Notes under the pieces: generated by a model
What the model was told of the DNA's origin: nothing
What the model saw: only the letters and a program-made list of their open reading frames with translations
Databases searched by the model: none
In this document: one piece after another, positions 1-5,080 of the stretch
How the letters are laid out: the number at the start of each line of letters is the position of its first letter
Numbering within the stretch: position 1 is the stretch's first letter
Made by a program: the position numbers and the translations under genes
Source: Thermomicrobiaceae bacterium
GTDB taxonomy: Bacteria > Chloroflexota > Chloroflexia > Thermomicrobiales > Thermomicrobiaceae
Direction: 5' to 3'
Length of the DNA stretch: 5,943 nucleotides
NCBI GenBank assembly: GCA_007124395.1
Contig: SLFF01000435.1
Location: 1 to 5,943 of the forward strand

Positions 1-242
1 GTGCTGGCGGCGATCATGCCCGGGAGATGAGCGGCGCCACCGGCTCCGGCGATGATTGCTTTCAGACCACGTTCATGCGCGGTGCGGGCGTATTCGGACA
101 TACGATCCGGGGTACGGTGGGCCGAGAGCACCCGGACCTCGCAGGGGACACCGAGCTCGTTCAGGATGTCGATCGCTGGCTGGAGGGTCGGAAGGTCCGA
201 GGAGCTGCCCATGGCGATTCCGACCAGTGGCTGTGAGGTCAT
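1..242 (-). CDS. purE: PurE, N5-carboxyaminoimidazole ribonucleotide mutase (partial, N-terminal 80 codons)
   Basis: PurE moves the carboxylate of N5-CAIR to carbon 4 to give CAIR in cytosolic purine synthesis, using the product of PurK encoded just upstream. The first 80 residues are visible and the gene runs off the left edge. Seen directly: the N-terminal GIAMGSSSDLPTL loop (about residues 8-20), which in the family binds the substrate phosphate; SAHRTPDRM (about 40-48), carrying the catalytic histidine (H42); and AGAGGAAHLPGM (about 65-76), the glycine-rich active-site loop. All three are hallmarks of class I PurE, which usually has about 160-170 residues, so roughly half is present. The ATG at 242 lies 6 bp after the purK stop. 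An AAGGA Shine-Dalgarno motif overlaps the last purK codons, so the two genes are probably translationally coupled. The start and motifs leave little doubt about identity. Confidence 0.96.
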   Translation of the reverse strand, partial: MTSQPLVGIAMGSSSDLPTLQPAIDILNELGVPCEVRVLSAHRTPDRMSEYARTAHERGLKAIIAGAGGAAHLPGMIAAS

Positions 243-248
243 GCTGGA

Positions 249-1418
249 TTACATCCTTATCCGGTCAGCCGCACGCTGGGCGCGGTCGTGAGCTTCGTCG
301 GCAGACGGCCCGCAGGCGGTGATGTGTCCCATTTTCCGACCGAAGCGACTCTCGTCCTTGCCGTAGTTGTGCAGGTGGATCCCGGGAACCGATAGCGCAG
401 CGGTGTACTGGGCGTGATCCGGCATGTCGCCACCGTGACCGAGCAGGTTGACCATGACGGCAGCACCCTCCCGGAGCGACGGATCTCCCATCGGCAAACC
501 GAGCACTGCCCGGACGTGGTTTTCGAACTGCGACGTGACACACCCCTCGATGCTGTAGTGACCGGAGTTGTGCGGTCTTGGCGCCAGTTCGTTGACCAGT
601 ACCCGTCCGTCCTTAAGCTGGAAGAGCTCCACACCGAACGTTCCGGTTCCACCGACGGACTCCACCGCAGTTCGGGCAACCCCGGCAACGTGGTCAGACA
701 GTTCAGCGGAAATGTTCGCGGGAGCGATCACGACCCGGCAGATGTGCAATTCCGGGTCCTGACGGGTCTCCACAACGGGGTAGGTGATGATCTGCCCGTC
801 GCGACCTCGCACGATGATGACGGCCAGTTCCCGCTCGAACGGAACGAACTGCTCGACGAACAGCTCCCGATCTGGCCAGCCGAGCGATTCACAGGCTGCC
901 CCTGCCTCGCTGGCTGAATCGAGCTTGCGATTGCCGTAGCCGTCGTACCCGTCTCGCTTCGCCTTGAGCACGATCGGCCAGCCGAGCTCGTCACCGATCG
1001 CCTGAAGGTCCTCAGGATCGTTCACAGCACGAAATTCCGGAACCGGAGCCCCGAAGTCGAGCATGGCAGATTTCTGCTTGAACTTGTCCTGCACGGTCCG
1101 GACGCAATCCGGAGATGGCAGCACGGTTGCCCCGGCCCGTTCGAGTTTTTCGAGTACGCCGGCATCGACGAACTCGTTCTCGAGGGTGATGACCGGAGCC
1201 AGGCGTGCGATTTCTGCAATCGCCGCGTCGTCGTCCCAGCCACCGTTGAAGATCACTTCACCCTGAGCCATTCGGCCGGCTGGAGAGCCCGGTTTGCCAT
1301 CGCCGATGACCACACTTATACCGAGGGTGCTGGCTGCCTGCAGCGTCATCCGCCCAAGCTGACCGCCGCCCAGAATCCCGAGCGGCGTGTCCAGCTTGCC
1401 TGTATTCGGTGCGGTCAT
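249..1418 (-). CDS. purK: PurK, N5-carboxyaminoimidazole ribonucleotide synthase
   Basis: This cytosolic ATP-grasp ligase converts 5-aminoimidazole ribonucleotide, bicarbonate and ATP into N5-CAIR, the substrate of PurE. The 389-residue length is normal for the family. Domains in order: an N-terminal preATP-grasp domain with the GGGQLGRM motif (residues 17-24) and LENEFVDAGVLE (79-90); the ATP-grasp domain with KAKRDGYDGYGN (152-163) and EQFVPFERELAV (189-200); a metal/ATP-binding segment with E264 and NELAPRPHNSGH (276-287); and a C-terminal PurK domain with YGKDESRFGRKMGH (352-364). No expected motif is missing. The ATG at 1418 is preceded by a modest AGGGTG Shine-Dalgarno at about 7 nt. 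It lies 48 bp after the RraA-family gene, with an inverted repeat in that gap. The order purK then purE is the reverse of the E. coli and B. subtilis purEK order but is the one found in mycobacteria. Confidence 0.97.
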   Translation of the reverse strand: MTAPNTGKLDTPLGILGGGQLGRMTLQAASTLGISVVIGDGKPGSPAGRMAQGEVIFNGGWDDDAAIAEIARLAPVITLENEFVDAGVLEKLERAGATVLPSPDCVRTVQDKFKQKSAMLDFGAPVPEFRAVNDPEDLQAIGDELGWPIVLKAKRDGYDGYGNRKLDSASEAGAACESLGWPDRELFVEQFVPFERELAVIIVRGRDGQIITYPVVETRQDPELHICRVVIAPANISAELSDHVAGVARTAVESVGGTGTFGVELFQLKDGRVLVNELAPRPHNSGHYSIEGCVTSQFENHVRAVLGLPMGDPSLREGAAVMVNLLGHGGDMPDHAQYTAALSVPGIHLHNYGKDESRFGRKMGHITACGPSADEAHDRAQRAADRIRM

Positions 1419-1421
1419 GAC

Positions 1422-1454
1422 GCGACACCCTGAGTTCGGGAGATGTCGTGTCGC
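1422..1454 (-). promoter_or_regulatory. Inverted repeat directly upstream of the purK start (possible translational hairpin)
   Basis: In the 48-bp gap between the RraA-family gene and purK, GCGACAC at 1422-1428 is perfectly complementary to GTGTCGC at 1448-1454, around a 19-nt centre. In the minus-strand transcript the second arm ends 3 nt before the purK ATG and overlaps the region of its Shine-Dalgarno (AGGGTG). If formed, the stem would mask the ribosome binding site. A second pairing (CTGAG 1430-1434 with CTCAG 1454-1458) would compete. No T-run follows, so it does not look like an intrinsic terminator. The repeat is a fact; a regulatory role is inference, and 7 bp could occur by chance. 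Confidence 0.3.
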
Positions 1455-1466
1455 TCAGTCATACGT

Positions 1467-2210
1467 CTAGAGTCCCTTTTTCTTCTTCCACTCTTCGTAT
1501 TCCGGTCGGGCATCGTCGTGCAGCGGATAGTACCGTCGCAGATCGCCGCCCTCCATCAGACGCTCGCGGGAGAAATCTTCCCATTCGTGATGGAACGTTG
1601 CTCGCTCCAGCAGCTGCGGAATCATGCTGACCGGAACGGTGGCGACGCCATCGTCGTCGGCAACAATGATATCGCCCGGTACGACGAGCGTGTCGCAGCA
1701 GGCGATCGGGACGTTCACGGCATACGGGAAGATATCGGTCTGGGTATGGAAGTTCGGCGTGGTTCCCTTCATCCAGAATCCGAGACTCTCCAGTTGTTTT
1801 GCCTTCGGCCAGTCGCGAATACAGCCGTCGATCACGACGCCAGCGCCACCCTTGCCAGCGAAGTAGGTGAGCATCATATCGCCGAAGACGCCGCTGCTCA
1901 TGCTGCCGCGGGCATCCACCACGACGATATCGCCCGGCTGGGCGACGTAGAGTGCGTGACGATGGAGCTGCTCTTCCGGATCCGAATACTCGTCGTGTTT
2001 GTAGACATCTTCACGCTTTGGCATGAACTGCAGCGTGATCGCTGGTCCGGCGACCGCCTTGCCCGGGGTCCAGCTCGGCAACCCGGTGAAGTGGACGTCG
2101 CGGATTCCCAGCTTGGAGAGTGTGCTCGAGACGGTTGCGCTGCCCAGTTCGGCCAGCTGGTCGACGACCTTCTTGTCGGGTCGTTCGATGTCTTTTACCT
2201 GCGGTGGCAT
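1467..2210 (-). CDS. RraA-family protein, probable 4-hydroxy-2-oxoacid aldolase
   Basis: The 247-residue protein belongs to the RraA / HMG-CHA aldolase fold (once annotated as dimethylmenaquinone methyltransferase). Characterised catalytic members are divalent-metal-dependent aldolases that cleave 4-hydroxy-2-oxo acids to pyruvate; others only regulate RNase E. Visible marks: AELGSATVSSTLSKLG (residues 20-35), the usual N-terminal helix; GDIVVVDA (93-100); FGDMM (109-113); GAGVVIDGCIRD (122-133), where R132 and D133 match the catalytic/metal-binding Arg-Asp of HMG aldolases; and VPGDIIVADDDGVATVP (177-193). Retention of the RD pair favours an enzyme over a pure RNase E inhibitor. The tail beyond residue 200 is longer than in E. 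coli RraA and ends in a lysine-rich WKKKKGL. The ATG at 2210 has a strong GAAAGGA Shine-Dalgarno 8 nt upstream. It follows the mannonate dehydratase-like gene by 93 bp, which suggests a sugar-acid substrate; 2-keto-3-deoxygluconate is a 4-hydroxy-2-oxo acid. Family assignment is firm; the substrate is unknown. Confidence 0.88.
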   Translation of the reverse strand: MPPQVKDIERPDKKVVDQLAELGSATVSSTLSKLGIRDVHFTGLPSWTPGKAVAGPAITLQFMPKREDVYKHDEYSDPEEQLHRHALYVAQPGDIVVVDARGSMSSGVFGDMMLTYFAGKGGAGVVIDGCIRDWPKAKQLESLGFWMKGTTPNFHTQTDIFPYAVNVPIACCDTLVVPGDIIVADDDGVATVPVSMIPQLLERATFHHEWEDFSRERLMEGGDLRRYYPLHDDARPEYEEWKKKKGL

Positions 2211-2303
2211 TCAGTGTGTCCTTTCAACGTACTCTCGCCGTCAATTTGACGACGTATTGGTCGTACAGTAACCGATTTTTCGATATCTGTAACCAGCGTG
2301 CGG
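2211..2303 (-). promoter_or_regulatory. 93-bp intergenic region with a 13-bp palindrome and phased direct repeats
   Basis: This is the longest gap in the window. It is more AT-rich than the flanking genes. It contains a palindrome of two 6-bp arms around one base (CGTCAATTTGACG on the plus strand, 2239-2251), and GTAACC twice in the same orientation, at 2268-2273 and 2289-2294, exactly 21 bp (two helical turns) apart. Downstream is the GAAAGGA ribosome binding site of the RraA-family gene. I see no convincing -35/-10 pair and no terminator hairpin with a T-run. The palindrome has the size of a transcription-factor operator half-site pair, but no specific regulator can be named. Confidence 0.3.
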
Positions 2304-3278
2304 CTAATGTTGTTCACGGTAGACGGAATCGCGCAGGCCGCGCATGTATCCGATAGCGTAGAGCGCCGCATAAGCGGAGTACCCGTCGCCTTCGTCTCCG
2401 GCGATCTGCGGAACATGGTCTGGACGCATGACCCCCTCGTAGCCAACGTCGCGCCAGGCACGCATACATTCCAGCATGTCGGTCTTGCCGTTGTCGTGCC
2501 ATGTCTCGACGAAATTGTCGGCGGTTCCGGCAACATCCCGAAAGTGGACGAAGGCAACCTTTTTCTGATTACCGAAATGCCGGATCACGCCCGGTAGATC
2601 GTCGGTCATCAGGGTGAAGTTCCCCTGGCACAGGCCGATCTGATTGACCGGGCTGTCGATCATGTCCACCAGGCGCTGGTAGTTGTCGATACTGCACATG
2701 ATCCTGGAGACGCCACGAGTTGGCGACAGCGGGGGATCGTCCGGGTGCATGGCCAGCGTAACGCCGGCTTTCTCGGCCACCGGCACCACGCGTTTGAGGA
2801 AGTATTCGAGGTTGTCCCAGAGTTCTTCTTCAGAGATGGGGCCCTGCTCCGGTTTGTCATCGGCCACGAGGGCGTTGTCGTATCCGGTGACGAGTGAGCC
2901 TCCCCGTGACTCGATCGTCCGACTGGTTCGATGGACCACGAAATCGGCCATCCACTCGTAACACCAGACTGGAATACCCAGCCGGCCCATGTTCTCGAGC
3001 AATGTGCAGACAGTGTCGATCTCCTCGTCACGACCTTCCTGCCCTCGCTTGGCCTTGAAGAGCGGGGGACGCTGTTCGATGACAGCCAGGTTGAATCCGG
3101 CGTCGTTGTAGCGCTGCTTCATGCGCATCAGGGGCATGTAATCCCAGGGCGCATCCCCGCGATTCATGCGGTCGTTCCAGGGCAGGCCACCCACGACCTC
3201 GGTAACGCCAGCCTGGAGTGTGGTTTCCCAGGCGAGGTTCGGCTCGGGCGGCAGGACTTCGGCGATCCTGAACATCAT
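2304..3278 (-). CDS. Mannonate dehydratase (UxuA)-like sugar-acid dehydratase, short form
   Basis: UxuA enzymes remove water from D-mannonate to give 2-keto-3-deoxy-D-gluconate, using Mn/Fe/Co in a TIM barrel. The four metal ligands known in the family are all recognisable: H178 in LAMHPDDPPLSP (175-186), C217 in GLCQGN (215-220), H245 in FVHFRDVAG (243-251) and D287 in MRPDHVP (284-290). WHDNGKTDM (260-268) and YAALYAIGYMRGL (303-315) are also typical. At 324 residues it is clearly shorter than E. coli UxuA (about 394) and its N-terminus (RIAEVLPPEPNLAWETTLQAGVTEVVG) departs from the usual pattern, so a related aldonate may be the true substrate. Two ATGs in tandem (3278 and 3275) are possible starts. 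The GAAAGGA motif ends 3 nt before the first and 6 nt before the second, so 3275 is better spaced. A good promoter lies about 35 bp upstream, and the RraA-family gene follows in the same direction. Confidence 0.87.
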   Translation of the reverse strand: MMFRIAEVLPPEPNLAWETTLQAGVTEVVGGLPWNDRMNRGDAPWDYMPLMRMKQRYNDAGFNLAVIEQRPPLFKAKRGQEGRDEEIDTVCTLLENMGRLGIPVWCYEWMADFVVHRTSRTIESRGGSLVTGYDNALVADDKPEQGPISEEELWDNLEYFLKRVVPVAEKAGVTLAMHPDDPPLSPTRGVSRIMCSIDNYQRLVDMIDSPVNQIGLCQGNFTLMTDDLPGVIRHFGNQKKVAFVHFRDVAGTADNFVETWHDNGKTDMLECMRAWRDVGYEGVMRPDHVPQIAGDEGDGYSAYAALYAIGYMRGLRDSVYREQH

Positions 3279-3311
3279 TGTTCCTTTCGCTCAGTTTGTC
3301 AGGCTGCCGCC

Positions 3312-3339
3312 ATCATACATGAGCGCGGGGCATTGTCCA
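3312..3339 (-). promoter_or_regulatory. Sigma-70-type promoter for the dehydratase/RraA-family unit
   Basis: Reading the minus strand, TGGACA (3339-3334) is followed after 16 nt by TATGAT (3317-3312). Each hexamer is one mismatch from consensus (TTGACA, TATAAT). It lies entirely in the 65-bp gap between the ketosynthase stop (3344) and the dehydratase start. Initiation would fall near 3305, leaving a leader of about 27-30 nt that contains the GAAAGGA ribosome binding site. Position, spacing and match agree well. The sigma-factor preference of this organism is unknown, so the call rests on consensus alone. Confidence 0.6.
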
Positions 3340-3343
3340 GACT

Positions 3344-4585
3344 CTAGCTCTCGATCCGTTTGAAGATCATCCCGGTATTGATCCCGCCAAAGCCGAGTGC
3401 GTTTGACAATATCGTATCGACGCGCGTCTCCATACCCTTACCGGTGACGAGATTCAGCGGTTTCGTTGTGTCGGCGGTCTCCAGATTCAGGGTTGGTGGA
3501 ATCCACTGGTGTTGCAGGGTCAGGCACATGAGTGTCGCTTCGACGGCTCCACTGGCGCCGAGTGGATGCCCGTAGTAGCCCTTGGTGCCACTCACCGGGA
3601 TCGTTTCACCCCGTTCACCGAATGCATTGTGAATCGCCAGCGATTCGGCGGCATCGCCCAGCGGGGTCGATGTCGAGTGTGAGTTGATGTAATCGACATC
3701 TTCCGGGCCGATCCCGGCATCTGCCATCGTGAGCGATAGCGCTCGGCCAGCCTGGATGGCGTCGGGTCGGGGAGCGATCATGTTGTAGGCGTCATTGGTG
3801 GCTGCGTAGCCGGTGATCTCGGCAAGTGGGGTCGCACCGCGAGAGATGGCGTGCTCGTATTCTTCCAGCAACACCATCGCCGCCGCTTCGGCCAGCACGA
3901 AACCGTCCCGGTTGGCATCGAACGGGCGGCTGGCATGCAGCGGATCGTCGTTGTTTGTGGAGAGCGCCCGGATCAGCGAGAAACCGCCGAAGATCATCGG
4001 TGCCAGCGGTGCTTCCACCGCGCCACCGAGCATCACATCGATGTCGCCGTTCCGGATCATCTTGAATGCTTCGCCGATTGCGTTTGCCCCGGACGCACAG
4101 GAATTCGCGTTGCCCATCGATGGTCCGTTGAGCCCGAATTCGATCGCCACATTCGTTGCTCCGGCACCACCGAATACGGCCAGCGCGATCATTGGGTCGA
4201 CGGCTTTCAGACCACCATTGAAGTAGCGGTTGTGCTGCGCTTCTCCGTAGGCCACACCGCCGAGCGCTGATCCCAGATGAACGCCGATCTCCATCCCGTG
4301 ATCCGAGAACGGATCGATCCCGGCATGCTCCAGCGCCAGTTTGCTGGACGCCACCGAGAGCTGGCTGAAGCGATCGAGCCGCTTGGCCCGCTTTACGGAC
4401 ATGAAATCGAGCGGGTCGAACGACGGAATCGCGGCGGCGATGCGAGCTTTGAATTCAGCTGGATCGAGAAAATCGACCGGCCTTACGCGAGACTCGAACG
4501 ATTGCAGGGCATCCCATGATTCATCCGGGCCGGTGCCGAGCGGGGTAATCATGCCGAGGCCGGTTATGACGACACGGCGGCTCAT
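3344..4585 (-). CDS. FabF-like beta-ketoacyl-ACP synthase (KAS II / type II PKS-like ketosynthase)
   Basis: The enzyme would condense malonyl-ACP with an acyl chain through a thiolase-fold dimer in the cytosol. Its 413 residues match FabF in length. Seen: start VVITGLGMITPLG (5-17); nucleophile C163 in NANSCASGANAIG (159-171); SRPFDANRDGFVLAEAAAM (219-237); H303 in NSHSTSTPLGD (301-311); K335 and H340 in GTKGYYGHPLGASGAVE (333-349); and the GFGG gate loop (398-401). The Cys-His-Lys-His set is complete, so it should be an active condensing enzyme and not a chain-length-factor partner. Oddities: the usual HGTST is HSTST, the KS pair after TK is GY, and the final loop reads GGIN. Its ATG overlaps the SRPBCC stop by 4 bp (ATGA), with GGAG about 7 nt upstream, implying translational coupling. 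No acyl carrier protein, FabD or FabG gene is adjacent, so it is more likely a specialised ketosynthase than the housekeeping FabF. Confidence 0.9.
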   Translation of the reverse strand: MSRRVVITGLGMITPLGTGPDESWDALQSFESRVRPVDFLDPAEFKARIAAAIPSFDPLDFMSVKRAKRLDRFSQLSVASSKLALEHAGIDPFSDHGMEIGVHLGSALGGVAYGEAQHNRYFNGGLKAVDPMIALAVFGGAGATNVAIEFGLNGPSMGNANSCASGANAIGEAFKMIRNGDIDVMLGGAVEAPLAPMIFGGFSLIRALSTNNDDPLHASRPFDANRDGFVLAEAAAMVLLEEYEHAISRGATPLAEITGYAATNDAYNMIAPRPDAIQAGRALSLTMADAGIGPEDVDYINSHSTSTPLGDAAESLAIHNAFGERGETIPVSGTKGYYGHPLGASGAVEATLMCLTLQHQWIPPTLNLETADTTKPLNLVTGKGMETRVDTILSNALGFGGINTGMIFKRIES

Positions 4586-5061
4586 GTTGTTACTCCATCA
4601 GGGGCAGGATGCCCCGCTTCAATAAGTTCCTTGACACGACGCAACGTCGTGCCGGCGATCGCATCGACGAACAGCGGGCCAACGACCCAGGTAGCTGCGA
4701 ACCCGCCGATGATCGGCCATTGCAGCACCAGATCATGAACGATCGTCACCTTGACCCCGTCATCGGTCGGCTCGAACAGCCATTCGACTTCCATGCCTTT
4801 GGTGATGCCACCGACATGGGTGAAGGTCACGCGTGGCTCCTCGGCGATGTTCGTCTGTTTGGCCCACCATCGAACCGGCCAGTTGGCGATGTAGAAGTTC
4901 CGGTTGGCAGCCATTTCCACCAGTTTGTTGTTGCCTTCCTGATCGAGCAGGTGAACCCAGCGGTAGTGTGGCAGAATTTCCGGCCATCGTTCGGTTGCTG
5001 CCGCGTACCGATAGACGGTCATCGGGTCCGCCTTGATATGTATGCTCGTTTCGGTATGCAT
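4582..5061 (-). CDS. SRPBCC (START-like / polyketide cyclase) family protein
   Basis: The 159-residue protein looks like a single SRPBCC helix-grip domain, the fold used by aromatic polyketide aromatase/cyclases, coenzyme Q-binding proteins and lipid-transfer proteins. Visible marks: the opening strand and first helix TSIHIKADPMTVYRYAAATE (5-24, AD-P-VY-Y--A); WPEILPHYRWVHLL (26-39), typical of the polyketide_cyc/COQ10 branch; the central strands FTHVGGITKGMEVEWLFEP (80-98) and VKVTIVHDL (103-111); and the long C-terminal helix about 125-150 (GPLFVDAIAGTTLRRVKELIEAG). No catalytic residues can be assigned from the family. The ATG at 5061 sits 19 bp after the flavoenzyme stop, with a GGGAG-containing purine-rich stretch ahead, and its stop overlaps the ketosynthase start by 4 bp. 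Linkage to a ketosynthase favours a role in binding, cyclising or aromatising a beta-keto chain. A hydrophobic ligand-transfer role is also possible. Confidence 0.82.
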   Translation of the reverse strand: MHTETSIHIKADPMTVYRYAAATERWPEILPHYRWVHLLDQEGNNKLVEMAANRNFYIANWPVRWWAKQTNIAEEPRVTFTHVGGITKGMEVEWLFEPTDDGVKVTIVHDLVLQWPIIGGFAATWVVGPLFVDAIAGTTLRRVKELIEAGHPAPDGVTT

Positions 5062-5080
5062 CCCTTACTCCCTTCCCGTG

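Noticed and set aside
1422..1454. The inverted repeat as an intrinsic terminator of the RraA-family transcript
   Set aside because: The stem is short with a 19-nt loop, and no T-run follows it in the direction of transcription; the next bases are the purK start codon.
1464..1475. Similarity between the gene ends at 1464-1475 and 3340-3347 (ACTCTAG in opposite orientation) as a repeat or attachment site
   Set aside because: Only about 8 bp are shared, around stop codons, with no extension on either side; chance is sufficient.
1443..2249. A 268-codon plus-strand open frame antisense to the RraA-family gene
   Set aside because: It lies over a gene with clear family motifs, has no recognisable domain or good ribosome binding site, and long antisense frames are expected at this GC content.
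2239..2280. A plus-strand promoter using TTGACG at 2246-2251
   Set aside because: The hexamer at the right spacing (TAACCG) is a poor -10, and no plus-strand gene lies downstream.
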